NCBI GenBank assembly: GCA_030248195.1
Contig: JASAND010028459.1
Coordinates: 1 to 64,000, forward strand
Origin: Trissonchulus latispiculum
Lineage: Eukaryota > Nematoda > Enoplea > Enoplida > Ironidae
Direction: 5' to 3'
Length of the DNA stretch: 64,000 nt
The notes beneath the pieces are model-generated. The model made no database searches and had not been told where the DNA came from. It worked only from the letters and a program-made list of their open reading frames with translations. Shown here piece by piece: positions 24,401 to 35,213 of the stretch (within the stretch, counting starts at the first letter, position 1; each line of letters starts with the position of its first letter). Both the position numbers and the translations under genes were made by a program.

Positions 24401-27400
24401 TTTAAAAAATTAAACTAATGTAATCCATGTAATTCAGTTTCCCTTTAACGGTTCTGTAGAGAAAGCTCCGACAGAAGCCGGCGTAAGTTGCTTAACTAGG
24501 GCGGAGCATCAAATTGTTATGTGATTTCTTGACCTAATCAAGTCCAACATTTCCTACACTGGGGTTTTTTTACTGGTGGGGTTGGGGGGCGCCCCCATTT
24601 TTTGGGTTCCCCCCACTCGTTCCCCCCACTTTTTTGGGCTTCCCCCCTACTCATCCTAAGGTGCCCAGAAATTGCCAAATTTTTAAGATTTTTGTTCAAA
24701 GGTTTCAAAAGTTTTCGGCTTCGCAGGAATTTTTTGGTCAAAAGTCGTCTATTTTGGTACTCAAACTCAATTTTTGAGCACTTTTAAGCTTAGTTATAGC
24801 AGTATGCATATGTAGAAAACAGGCTTTTTATACTGTATTTTTGGCATTTGTAGCCCATTTTATCCCCCGCCCCACTTTTAGACCTCCCCCCCACTAATGG
24901 AGGGCGTCTACCCCTCCACTCTTCCCTCCCCCTCACTTAGTTTTGCCTAAAAAAACCCCAGCTACATACACACGTAACTCCATGTGTGAACGCTTCTGCA
25001 TTATGCATGTTTACACATAGTTTACAATATTACCTGCCCACAGGCCCGCACCCAGGATTTTGAAAAGGGGGAGGGGTCCAAGCTAAGCCGCAAGGGGGGT
25101 CTGGGGGCGGAGCCCCCCAGAAGTTGAAGAATTTTGCATTTTTACCCAAAAATACAACTTTTGATGTTTGAGTCTAGATCCCTTGAAACCTCCCCCCCTG
25201 GGTGCGGCCTTGCCTGCCCGGTCAGCCTTAAGAGAGAGGACCATTTGTGTTTTCGTTAACGTAAACGCAGATTTGCGTTTTCGATGACGAAATTTGCAAT
25301 TACGTCAAATTTGTGTTTTCGACACGACATATCAGGGTATTTTTTAGGGATTTTTTCCGGGGGGGGGCTTCCCGGGGGGGGGCCCCGGGCCCGGGGGGAA
25401 GAAATGTTGGGGGGGGGGGGGAAGATTTTTTTGCAAAAATGAGCCAAAAAATGGTATTTTTTGGCGTATTTTGCATGGTGAAACACAAAAAGTTCTCAAA
25501 AATGCCAGGATTTAAGGTATAAATAGCCATTTTTACGAAAAAATCTCCGGCGAAGCCGGAAAATTTTTGAAAATTTGATCATTTTTGGAAAAAATGTAGA
25601 CCTCATTAAGGGGGCAGGCCAAAATCCCGGGGGGGGGCGATTTCGGGGGGGGAAGGCATTTTCGGGGGGGGGAAGGTCAATTTCGGGGGGGGGGCCCCGC
25701 CCCCCCCCGGTAAAAAATACCCTGCATATTATATATATTGTTATACGTACAGTAATGTTAAGTAGTTTTTGCGTAAAAATAGGTTTGCGCAAAGAAGTTA
25801 CTGTTAAGTCAGAATTCCGCAGAGACGTTGCATAAAGCTAGGTTTGCCAAATAAATTTGCGTAGACGATAAACGTAAACGAAACGAAACTTGTGAAAATT
25901 CGAATTTTTCAAAAGAATTTTCTGAAAAGTTGCAGCAAAAATTCCAATTTATGTATGAAGTTGTATCCAACAGTTTGTTCCAGCATTTGATTCCTAACTT
26001 TTCTAAGTTTTCTAAAAACGAAGATACAATGCCGACGCACACTTTTGCTTGTCAATTAGTTTACCTTTACCGATAAAAACGTGTTGATGTGAAAACATAT
26101 AAATAGTCTGACCCGGTTGAATATCTCTACTCCCTAACGAAGTTGAGGGTTTCTTTCTAACGCCTATCTATCTACCCACTAGAGGCATAATTCCTTCAGT
26201 GTTACTTTTCATATTTAACTTTATACCTCTGCATAGCCTATTGTATTCTTGCTTACGTTATTTTATTATAGATATCAGCTGAACCCTGATAGATTTAAGG
26301 TTGACGTAGTAGTTAAGATATTGCTGAAATGTTTGATGCAGTTGCCTCAGACTGACTTTGTATTAGCCAAATGCCTCATTGACCAAAACCGAGTATGTTA
26401 TAGTGCTAATGTCGGAATGTGTGTCAGTTATATACGTAATGTTAGCGCTCCCCTATAATATCAGGGTATTTTTACTGGGAGGGGGGGGGGAGGCGGGGCC
26501 CCGAAATTGACCTTCCCCCCGAAAATGCCTTCCCCCCGAAATGATTGCTCGGCATGAATGCCCCCTCGGGATTTTTGCTCCCCGCCGGGATTGTTGGGGG
26601 CCCATATTTTTGTTTGTCTGTTCTTTGTTTTTTCTTGTTTTTCGGTCAGTTTGTTTATTTTCCGTGTAAGTCACGCTCGGAAGAGTGCATTTTGGCATTT
26701 TGGAAAAATTTCCCAAAAAACTCCCAACTCTATATACAGAAAATAGTCAAAAATAAGTCTAAATATGCCATTTAGTGGAACGCATAAGGGTTATCGGGGT
26801 CGCTGAACACGATGAGGCTAGTCGTGAGGCGGTGCTGCTATCGTGCTGCAACCACAGAACGCTCTCTGGAGCGCATACTGTGAACGGTAAAACATACTAA
26901 ATTGGTTGTGTAGATAGCTCAGGACATGACAAATTAACGTAGCTACATTGGTACTATAGTTTGCAACTGGTTGCTCTGCAGTAGAGTGCTGCTGAAGTAC
27001 AGCACGGCCTATAATTAGCTACAGGTAAGTTGCAATCGTCCGAAATTTTCTATACAGGGGCAGGGTTTTTTGGTTTACGAATTTGCGTCAACCTTGCGTC
27101 CCGCTAAATTTAAGTTGCGTTGCAAAGTCGGCTCAGAGCGAAAAGTGACCATTTTTGTAGTCGTCGCTCAGGTCGAACGCTTCGAGCTGAGGTGATTTCT
27201 TTTTATATTCAGAAATCAGAAGAGATATTTTATTTATATATTCAGAAATCACATATATTGAACTAACTAACGGTCCAGGTTGCGTTTTTCTATCACTTTC
27301 CTAGCGACCATGCCCGTCAAATATGGCTAAAATTCGAAAAATGAAAAATAGAAATTTCTCGCTCTCTATTCAACTTTGAAAGCACAAATCTTCCAGTGGT

Positions 27401-30400
27401 TTTCTGGCACGGAGAATCGATTCCCGCAGTCAGTTTCACCTTCAGGCCCGCTCATCTTGCTGGGCTAGTTCCACTTTGGAGTCGGGAGGGTCAAGTCGGA
27501 AACCGCTTCCTGGAGCTCCATAGCAGGCTTTGCCTGGCCTTTCCAAATTTTTTTCTGTAGGGGGTTTTTTGGTGTGCCCAGCTCATTTCCGGTATCCGCT
27601 GGCTTATTTTTAGGCCAAAATTTACGGGGGGGGGCTCACCAAAAGTGGGGGGCATATTTTTGGAAAAAATTTGCAAATTTTTACGTTTTTTGTGTAAAAA
27701 TTGCCAAAATCGCTACAAAATGACTAATTTTAGGTGTTTTTTTACGCTAAAATAGCGAAAATTTTGTTAAAATTCTAGCGACGCCGGAAAACTTTTTGGA
27801 AATTTTAGGGTAAAAATGGTGAAATCTGGCAATTTTTTGGTTATGGGGGAGGTCAAAATTTATGGGGGGGACCTCGAAGGGGGGATGTTGCCGAGTGGGA
27901 GTTTGCTGTTTGAAGGGTCAGTCGGGTGGGGGGTCAAGTGGTCGAAAATAAAATTTTTCAGAAGTGGTCAAATTTGGTATAAAATGAAAAAGTGAGCTGA
28001 GCAACTTTTGTCATAGAACAACGTACCCACAGTGGCTGTGGTGGGGTGGGGTGGGGACTTAGGCGAATTTGGGTCAGAAATAAAATTTTTCAAAAGTGGT
28101 CATATTTGGTATAAAATGAAAGGCCTAAGTATGCTGAGAAACTTTTATCGTAGAACTGCGTATCCAAAGTGGCTGTAGAGTGCTGTGGTGGGGTGGGGAC
28201 TTGGCGATTTTGGGTCAAAAATAAATTTTTTCAAAAGTGGCCAAATTTGGTATCAAATGAGAGCTCTAAGTGAGCTGAGAAACTTTTGTCACAGAACTGC
28301 GTACCCAAAGTGGCTGTAGAGTGCTGTGGTGGGGTGGGGTGGGGACGTAGGCGAATTTGGGTCAAAAATAAAATTTTTCAAAAGTGGTCATATTTGGTAT
28401 AAAATGAAAGGCCTAAGTAAGCTGAGAAACTTTTATCATAGAACTGCGTATCCAAAGTGGCTGTAGAGTGCTGTGGTGGGGTGGGGACTTGGCGATTTTG
28501 GGTCAAAAATAAAATTTTTCAAAAGTGGCCAAATTTGGTGTCAAATGAGAGCTCTAAGTGAGCTGAGAAACGTTTGTCATAGAACTGAGTATCCAAAGTG
28601 GCCGTAGAGTGTTGTGGCGGGAACTTATACATATAGGCGAGGCGATTTTGGGTCAAAAATAGATTTTTTCAAAAGCGGTCAAATGGTGTCAAATGATAAT
28701 GAAAGCCTGAAGCGAACGGAAGAACTTTCGTCATGGAACAATCCACCGAAAGTTGCTGTGTCAGATTTATGCCTTTACTTTCTCCACCGTAATTTAAGGG
28801 ATAGACATAGGCCCGACCATACCTTGAACGAGAGGTCAAATTTCACTGACCCTTGTGGAAGCAAATTTCGGTACTTTTGAAAGCGATTTTTAAGCGATTT
28901 TCGACGTTTTTAACAAAAAACAGCGATTTTTTTAGCAAAAACAACGTTTTTCGGACGCTTATACGCAATATCCATGCAGCTACTTCTGAGTAGTTCACAG
29001 TTTTGGTTACCGCGTTGGCGTTTTGCCTCAAAATACATCATTTCCTCAATTTTTTGGATATAATGGTCCATAAGTCGGATGAAAGCCGAGCTATTCTAAC
29101 CAAATTCGGTGTGCCAGTTTGCACATATGAAAGGAAGATGTGTGCTAAATTTAACTGCAATTGCTGGTGTTTAACTGTGGATGCATGCCTTAGTCCGATG
29201 ATGGAGGCCTAGAGTCAAAAAATGGCAAATTTTCAAATTTTTCAAATACAGCCAAATTTTATATCAAATTGAAGCTCTAGATGTCCTGAACATTTTATCT
29301 TATTGCACCAAGTCTCTACAAAGCAGTATGAGAAAGTTAAGCCGCATTAAAGTTTGAAGTAAATACGTAACAGTCGGAAGGAGCTTGATCTAATGGTTCA
29401 AACGCCGTTTCTCGCTCGTTGCTTGACGTATCATTGTCATTTGCACAGCAATAAATAGCCCAAGATAGAGGCTTCAATTTGATGTATTGACCATACCGTA
29501 GTCTTTTGTCATCCCATGTGTACACGTCTTCGAATCCCTTAGCGAGGCATAGTGGCGTAAATACTAAATTGTAGGGATTTGAACTGCAATATCTCTTAAC
29601 TGGATTGACCCTGGACTCTAAAAATGTGTCTTGTTTTTGGACACATACGGGGGTATGTTACACCCAAAAATGAGCGAAATCGGGGACTATAAAATTTGGT
29701 ACCCGGCGACCCCCCCTTAAGGGCACGACAAGTTTTGTGTTTATTTCTGACATTATCCGTAACAGCACTCGTCATTCTAAGTATATATACGTATATCTGT
29801 GGGATTAGCTCAGCATGTTTGCCTTTGTAATCATTTTGCCCTTTTCTATTTTTCTTCATTTTTTATCTTTGAATTAAATGGTTGTAGATGGAAGAATCAC
29901 AAGTGAAGAGAGTCTTTAATTTATCAGAGGATATGGAGATGTGTCAATTTGAAGCAGTTTGGGTAAACTATGAACAAATACGTACATAACATACGCTGGC
30001 CGACTGGCACTTTGTAATGGCGGGGTGGGGGCCTCCACTTTGGTTTTGCCTCCGCATTTCGTAGACCCTGACCACGTTTTGGCGGTTTCCCAGAAGATTC
30101 ATTAAAAATAAGTTTTCTACATTAAGTTTTCAAAAAGTTCGGCAAATGTTAGCTAATGTATGGGGCTTATAAGCTCGTTTTAAGTTGACTGCGATTTTTT
30201 TGCATTTTTGCCTCGAAACTGCTAATTTTTCTCTAAAAGTATCTCTAGATATCATTCCTTGCAGGGGCGTATCCAGGATTTTAAAAGGAGGGGGTTTTCA
30301 CTAAACCTTAAATTTACTGAAAAGGACAAAATTTTGCCCTTTTTATAATGGAGTATTGATAAAATTTAACACAAAAGGTGGGGGTTTCAACCCCCAAAAC

Positions 30401-33400
30401 CCCTCCCCTGGATACGCCCATGATTCCTTGCCAGAAGTTTTTTGCAACCATCCTAAATTCTTTCTCCATTATTTTTCAATTTTAAATCGCAACAGGGTTC
30501 CTTCCTTTATCCGCGTCTGCGTTACAATGTATGTAGATATTTTGGGTAACAATATCTTTATTTTTTACGCAATTTTTAATTAGGAGTGCACCGAGGCCAA
30601 GCCTCTGGCTTATTTTTAGACATTTGGGGAGCTTCATCTGATGCATATTTTTGAAAATACCGTCTAAATGTTTGAAAATAAAAGGTGTCAATTTTTGGAG
30701 TTATGGGGGAGGTCGGAATTTTGGGGAGGCCTTTTCATGTGAAGGCTCCAAGAATAGGAGAGGTTGCCGAATGTGATTCCCCAGCAAAAAAAGCCACTTC
30801 CCCAGTATATAAAATTTACCGAACTTTTGTAAACGTTTGACAGGTTGGTTTTGACAGCGGACCTGACCATTCATGGCCGCTACTCTATTGAAATGCATGT
30901 AAGCGGAAAGTGGTGAATCTATAAGCAGTGGTGACCACGAGAACCGAGTCTTAAGTTTAGCTTTTTCATATCCGCCGTCCGAATACGGTGTCTTTGTTGC
31001 TACACGCAGTAACGCCTACTCCCCTGATGGGATCATCGGCTCTCGGCTGTCTTTTGGAGGTCTGGTTGTCGAAAAACTTCATGGCGGTAAGCTGCCAAAT
31101 TACCACATTGCTCCCGATGACCCTATCTGTGTTGTCAGTCAGTTTGACAGAGCTACCTTTATGCGACCCGCTGACTGTATCCAAACTAGGCGTCGAACTA
31201 CAGAGGAACTGTTATTTTCCGACCAAGAGGATCTTGACACACTATAAATGAACTGAAGAATCCTTTAGTCAGTGTCAATCCTGTTCCTGTGAACTCTAAA
31301 TCTGGCCATTTTAGCCACAAAATTTCGCCACTTTCTGATAAAAAATTCGTCTGAATCCTGCAACAATTTGTTCTATTTGATTTGGTTTTTTGTGCACCGG
31401 TCCGATTTTTTCTTGTGTAAAAATTGTCTAAGTTTTCATACTTAATAATTTTTGAATGAGATCCTTGGGAAGATTTTCTAATGTTAAAGTAGTTGAAAAC
31501 CGGGCTGCCAGTCCGTTTCAGGCTTCACTAACTCTGTCATCTGTTTTACCGTGTCATGTCAGATTGCACACAGTTGAAGTTGAAAACAGTGTAAAAGTGC
31601 TGCTTTACATTTAGATATCTCTTTATTCCATAGCACGTTGCGTATAACGTTATCTCTGAAAGTCTGGAAATTCTCAACCTCCACCCTCTTCGTCTTGGGT
31701 TAGGGTGTGCACAATGGCGCACATAGAAACCTTTTTGGGGGCGGATCGCAGAAAAATTTGGGGGTCTGGGGGGCGAAGCCCCCCGGAAGTTGAAGGTTTG
31801 AAAGGTAAAAATGTGCATAAATCAAACTAAAATTAAGTAAATTTGGCGCCAGTGGTGCGAAAATTTTTAAAAATGTTAAAAAGTTACTATGGAAAAGTTT
31901 AAAACACAGAAATAAAGATAAATTAAGCGAAAATGAAGTAAATTTCACGCCAAAGGCGCAAATCTTTGAACTTTTATGTCCGCGCTGCGCCCCCGCCTAC
32001 GTGTGCCCCTGGGTGTGCATACAAAGTACAATCCAACTTCAACTTATGTATGTATGTTTAGGAAACCATTAAAGCCGAAGCTGAAATGTTTGAATCTGTT
32101 CGTGGATTTTCCGAATCAGTCCGGGAATGTAAGTGGTAGTGAAATTTAATTTTGTATATATATTGGAATTTGTAGTATTGTAGTACAGTCTATGCCTTTA
32201 GAGTTACTATTGGCAACATGTTGCCTTTGTTGGAGCAGTTGGAATTGTGCAGGCGAAACGTTAAGCAGTTTTCTTAACGCCCTTCCACTTTTTGCCATTT
32301 CGCAGTGTTTCGCAGTACAATTATTGTAGGTAGTTCTCAAGAGATTTAAAATATCTGATCTGAACTTGTATATAGTATGTAAGTTTTATACATATTCTCA
32401 ATTGTGTGCAAACTTCCAAGAGTCGATGTAATTTTAGTTATATGTCATGTTGTCTCTATTACCTATCAAAATATTGGTAAAGATCTGCTGGGAAGTCTTC
32501 TAGGAAATATTTCAGGTATTGTTATTCAGCTTAGCCTGATAATGAGAGCTAAGTTATTTTTGGAATTTTTGTAGAATCATAATCACATGAAGCTTGTAAA
32601 TCCACTTTTGTAGTTGGTGGCGGCAGGCAGGGGCGGGTTGGTTGTGCCGCTAAGAAAATTCTCTGTCCGGGCTCGGGCCAACCAAGCTCCTCGGGCCTTC
32701 CGTCGGGTTGGGATAGCCCGGCCCAATGCCCGAAGCCTGTTTTACGACTCAATTTCCCGAGTGCTCGAGAAGCATTCTTTCTGCTCGGTAATAGTGGAAA
32801 GCGGCTGAGGGCGGCTCGAACTACCCGCAGTCGTCGCGAACAGTTTGTTGATGATGATAATGATGGCATCATGGTGATCCTATAATTTCGAGGCAGAAAC
32901 TAAATGACTTGACCATGATGGCTCGATTAGCTGTAATTTAACGGATAAAGTCGACTGTTGTAAGGAACTTTTCACTTTATGAAATTTCAGGGAGACCTTT
33001 GAGCGCTACGCAGCGTCTGAAATCGATAAAATCCTGGAACATGCCTATATCCAGAGAATTAGAGCTGTTCCCAAGGAACCGGTCCCTACTCTGCCCCCCA
33101 AGCCACTGTGGGAGCCTGGAGTGGTTGGCAGTATCAGCCCTCGGATGGGACAGTGGCCGGGTAACATCTTGGCGTACTCGGATGGATCTGCTTACGGTGT
33201 GGTCAAAAAAAGAGGCTATTGCCCACATAGTCCTGACTGATGGATCGCGTGTACGGCTGAAGAAACCAGCCGGACAGCTGTGCTCGGGCTATCGGGCAGA
33301 AATGAAAGCGATAGCTATAGTACTAGAATGGTACCTTGAACGAACTCTGGAGGATACAATGGCTCCACTAGTAACCATCTTAACTGACTCAGAATCTGCC

Positions 33401-35213
33401 CTACAGAAGCCCTGGAAGATCAACTGGTGAACTGGAGTCTAACATCTGGAAAGTGTTATTCCAACTGGATGGGAAAGTTTCCTTCTATTTGGTCCCTGGA
33501 CATAGTGGAATTCGAGGGAAATGTATTTGCAGATCTGGCCGCCAAAGAAGTGGCAACCCTTGATCAATAAGCTGCCCCTGTAGATGTGGCGACTCTACGG
33601 ACCTACGTGAACCGCAGGAAAAATGAAGGCTGGAGATCCGGCATCGAACATGCACTCATCAAGGAAATGAATTCTACCCTGCAGTCCGTCAGTGACGAGA
33701 GGGACAGTGGTCTCACAAAAAGCAGAAACTATTCTCTCCCAGCTCAGATCCGGTGGGCACTGTAGTTTGCTTACAGCCTACCGGTTCTGGATTGGGAAGG
33801 AGGACTCTCCACTTTGTCCAAGATGTGGTGAAGAAGACGAAGATCTTCACTATTTATTCATCAGGTGCCCAGCCTGCTACCTACCGACTGCAAACCCTGG
33901 AAACGGCCCCCTCCCTGGATAGTCTGGGCAGGGAACCACGCCAAGTAGCTGTGTTTTTGGAGGTGACGGGACTTCTGGCTTAGCCGGTGGTCCTGACTCA
34001 TATGCCTTGCGATGAGCCTGCAAGTTGAGAGAGAGAGAAAGGGAGTAGTGCATATATCCCTTCAGATAAACATAATGTTTATAGCACTGTGAGAAAACTG
34101 CAGTGAGTCGACAAAAATGCATCTGTGGAAAAATGGTTATTTTCCAGCAAAAACGAACAGGTGTAAAAGATCGAGAGGCCTGAGCCACCCGAGAGTTCGG
34201 AACGGCCCGAGTCGGAGGAGGAAGCTCTGGTCGGCCCGAGTCTGAAGCTCGCTTCAGCCCTGGCACAACCCTAGGGGCGGGTCTGGGCTGGGACAAAAAC
34301 CTAAAATTATGATTTTTTCTAATTTTTCTTCTAATTCTAAACTTTCGAATTTTCAATGAAAATCTAGTAAACAGTCAGTCCACGTTTTTATCCCCGAATG
34401 AATTGTTAAAATTGAGTATATAACGTCTTGCAGATTGAAGGAAGAATTAACTGTAAAGCAGGGGACAATCAAAAATAAGTGAAGAAAGCATCAATGGTCA
34501 TCTTCAGACTCACTCAATTGCAAAGATTTCTGTTGTTTCAGAAAGTGAGCTGAAAGCTGTGTGCTTGTCTCACTGCTGGAACGTCCGGGATGATGGCTAT
34601 GTGCATGTTTCCAACATGGAGGATAGGATAAAGAGCCGAAATATCGCTGAGAAGATTGATTTTAACAGTAAGCTAGCATTAATGTGTTGAGACAATTTTA
34701 TATGTTATAATATTTAAAATTAAAATTGTTAAAAAAATTGGGTTCTATCCGACTGACTTGAAAAGTCCCAATCGGGTATGAACGAAACCCACAGCCGATT
34801 GGTTGAATTGCATTATTTTTCTAACCCAAATGTAGTACATTTTCCCAGTTTTTAACATAATCGGTCGGTCGGTACCGACTACCGATGGTAAAGGCCCTTT
34901 CACTTTTGAAGCTTTCCTTAACCAGAATTAGATTTGGCAGAGTAATTCGCAGTTCGTACTTTACTGAAATTCTACTTCCTCCAAATTCTTTAACTTCTAT
35001 TTTGACTTCCGAATGCTATTACAAGGTATTTTAGGAGTTTTTTGGAGGGGCTTTAGGTAGGAGTTTTTGTACAAAAAACAATTTTTCCTTGTCTAGCAGT
35101 TGCGTCGTTTGCGGTATCTCTGCAATCTAATTCTATTGGCTGACCGAGTCATCTTGTTTGACGTTGTGGCCTTGTTTTTAGGTATTCAAGACATTCTACG
35201 GGCAATGGCTTGA
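15427..35213 (+). CDS. eIF3k: Eukaryotic translation initiation factor 3 subunit K
   Basis: Subunit k is a non-core subunit of eIF3, which in the cytoplasm helps load the 40S ribosome and recruit mRNA. Eight exons with GT-AG borders: 15427-15485, 22192-22290, 26272-26392, 29888-29962, 32062-32128, 32438-32515, 34542-34667, 35182-35213. Joined they give 657 nt, 218 residues plus stop, the human length with no indel. Diagnostic stretches are YNPGNLELLEEYVNAQ (about residue 20), YQLNPDRF (53), QTDFVLAKCLIDQ, FICHVVSITYQNI (141), and RNIAEKIDFNS near the C-terminus. These match the HAM/PCI-like fold and winged-helix region of the family. The start is the first ATG (GCC before it) and matches the family N-terminus. 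The last exon (SIQDILRAMA) is short and the least certain. Introns 1-4 and 6 are 2-6.7 kb and packed with repeats. Confidence 0.93.
15554..17370. mobile_element. hAT-like element in eIF3k intron 1, TSD GCGTACGT
   Basis: It starts CAGGGTTTTTTTCGG and ends in a decayed TAAAAAACATTG. The exact 8-bp duplication GCGTACGT at 15546-15553 and 17371-17378 defines the insertion. Both flanks of the interior carry TTTAGGCCAAATGGCCTCAA in inverted or direct form near the ends. A second inverted-repeat element sits inside. No transposase frame seen. Confidence 0.75.
15907..17006. mobile_element. Nested inverted-repeat element
   Basis: The left end CCATGGGGTGAAAAAACCCAC is mirrored at the right end by GTGGGTTTCCCCCCATGG. 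The interior, about 16,140-16,400, is homologous to 62,815-63,055, so this is a multicopy family. Short inverted G/C runs are frequent. The target duplication is unclear because the flanks extend the palindrome (TATAG/CTATA). Confidence 0.6.
17384..17707. mobile_element. Probable decayed CTGGGG-family element
   Basis: The left end CTGGGGTTTTTTACTGG matches the family at 24559-24961. The right end CCAGTAGAAACCCC is its mutated inverse. No clear target duplication. C-rich and non-coding. Confidence 0.4.
18430..19925. repeat. Tandem array of about ten ~148-bp monomers in eIF3k intron 1
   Basis: The landmark TTTGGTATCAAATGAAA recurs near 18502, 18655, 18802, 18950, 19100, 19239, 19386, 19535, 19684 and 19823, so the monomer is about 148 bp with two 139-bp variants. 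Those two variants (monomers 6 and 10) share the same private changes and lie 584 bp apart, which indicates a duplicated block of four monomers (higher-order structure). The reading frames on both strands are by-products of the period being nearly a multiple of three. The monomer is related to the array at 27935-28900. Confidence 0.92.
19935..20327. repeat. Second tandem array, ~115-bp monomers with C runs
   Basis: At least three monomers carry TTTTCCGTACCCCACGCAG, a C tract, GGGAGTTCGG, and CGTTTTCTGATGTAGAAAC. The array resumes at 21685-21745, because the hAT-like element 20328-21684 was inserted inside a monomer. Confidence 0.85.
20328..21684. mobile_element. hAT-like element inside a tandem array, TSD GTTTTTTC
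   Basis: The ends CAGGGTTTTTTTT and AAAAAAACCCTG are inverted repeats. The 8-bp GTTTTTTC occurs on both sides (20320-20327, 21685-21692), and removing the element plus one copy restores the array monomer. TGTGTAAA motifs repeat inside both ends. The interior holds two diverged copies of a ~300-bp segment (from about 20820 and 21123) and the G-rich module at about 21485 also found in 4423-5550. Non-coding. Confidence 0.88.
22452..23392. mobile_element. Element with ~200-bp terminal inverted repeats
   Basis: The segment at about 22452-22660 is nearly the exact inverse of about 23205-23392. The ends read GGGTGTGGGTAAAAACTAGCCC and the inverse. The flanks TAAAAGAT and TAAACGAT are 8-bp duplications with one mismatch. 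The centre is AT-rich without a gene. Confidence 0.85.
23457..24550. mobile_element. Fold-back element, arms of about 500 bp
   Basis: Almost the whole 1.09 kb folds on itself. The ends ATGTTGGATATGATT and AATCAAGTCCAACAT are inverted, and complementarity continues through AAATCACATAACAATT up to a turn near 24010. Mismatches are scattered. A transcript of intron 2 would contain a long imperfect RNA duplex. No target duplication was defined. Confidence 0.8.
24559..24961. mobile_element. CTGGGG-family element, 5-bp TSD CTACA
   Basis: The inverted ends CTGGGGTTTTTTTA and TAAAAAAACCCCAG bound 403 bp, with CTACA directly repeated on both sides (24554-24558, 24962-24966). The interior is C/T-rich with long homopolymers. 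A 5-bp duplication separates this family from the hAT-like ones. Confidence 0.8.
25041..25212. mobile_element. Short hAT-like element, TSD CCTGCCCA/G
   Basis: The inverted ends CAGGCCCGCACCCAGG and CCTGGGTGCGGCCTTG bound 172 bp of the same family as 14996-15280. The flanking 8-mers CCTGCCCA and CCTGCCCG differ at one base. It contains the GGGGGCGGAGCCCCCCAGAAG module. Confidence 0.75.
25333..25724. mobile_element. Short inverted-repeat element, 5-bp TSD CATAT
   Basis: The ends CAGGGTATTTTTTA and TAAAAAATACCCTG bound 392 bp of G-rich non-coding DNA, with CATAT on both sides. A related left end, CAGGGTATTTTTACTGG, lies alone at about 26462. Confidence 0.78.
27935..28900. repeat. Tandem array in eIF3k intron 3 related to the intron-1 satellite
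   Basis: About six monomers of 140-150 bp carry the landmark AAATTTGGTATAAAATGA or GTATCAAATGAGAGC. Two monomer types alternate, giving a dimer period near 290 bp (type 1 near 28098 and 28387; type 2 near 28239 and 28530). The core AAAGTGG..AA.TTTGGTATCAAATGA is shared with 18430-19925. A further diverged unit appears at about 29220-29330. Confidence 0.85.
30262..30422. mobile_element. 161-bp hAT-like element, TSD ATTCCTTG
   Basis: The inverted ends CAGGGGCGTATCCAGG and CCTGGATACGCCCATG are flanked by exact 8-bp copies of ATTCCTTG (30254-30261, 30423-30430). It lies in eIF3k intron 4 and is non-coding. Confidence 0.85.
31712..32011. mobile_element. 300-bp hAT-like element ending 50 bp before eIF3k exon 5, TSD GGTGTGCA
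   Basis: The left end CAATGGCGCACATAG and the inverse of the right end (CAGGGGCACACGTAG) are similar. GGTGTGCA is exactly repeated at 31704-31711 and 32012-32019. The interior carries the G-rich module at about 31763. The acceptor of exon 5 is at 32060-32061, so the branch point of intron 4 must lie in or next to the remaining 50 bp or within the element. Confidence 0.78.
32990..33990 (+). pseudogene. Degenerate non-LTR retrotransposon fragment (RNase H and 3' Cys-rich region)
   Basis: Broken reading frames in the plus direction inside eIF3k intron 6 spell an RNase H-like domain: AYSDGSA near 33172, GYRAEMKAIAI near 33288, LTDSESAL near 33380, and PGHSGIRGN near 33495 after a frame change. 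A further piece, LLTAYRFWIGKEDSPLCPRCGEEDE-like, runs near 33765-33840 and ends in the Cys/His pattern (CPRCG...H...RCPA) typical of the C-terminus of RNase H-bearing LINEs of Jockey/I type. Several frameshifts and stops show it is dead. No reverse transcriptase was found upstream, so it is 5' truncated. Confidence 0.8.

Larger units (their letters stand above)
22319..25329. mobile_element. Outer ~3.0-kb inverted-repeat element hosting several nested insertions (eIF3k intron 2)
   Basis: Inverted ends of about 90 bp (22319-22405 and about 25243-25329) begin TGTCGTGTCGAAAACAC and end GTGTTTTCGACACGACA. TA lies on both sides, compatible with a Tc1/mariner-like or other TA-targeting element. Four further elements lie between the ends (22452-23392, 23457-24550, 24559-24961, 25041-25212), so the original element was short. 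No coding sequence. Confidence 0.7.

Noticed and set aside
18430..28900. CRISPR-like arrays
   Set aside because: Whole monomers repeat without unique spacers, in a eukaryotic intron.
33877..34356. 159-codon minus-strand frame opposite the LINE relic
   Set aside because: It overlaps the plus-strand LINE remnant and low-complexity sequence. No recognisable domain.
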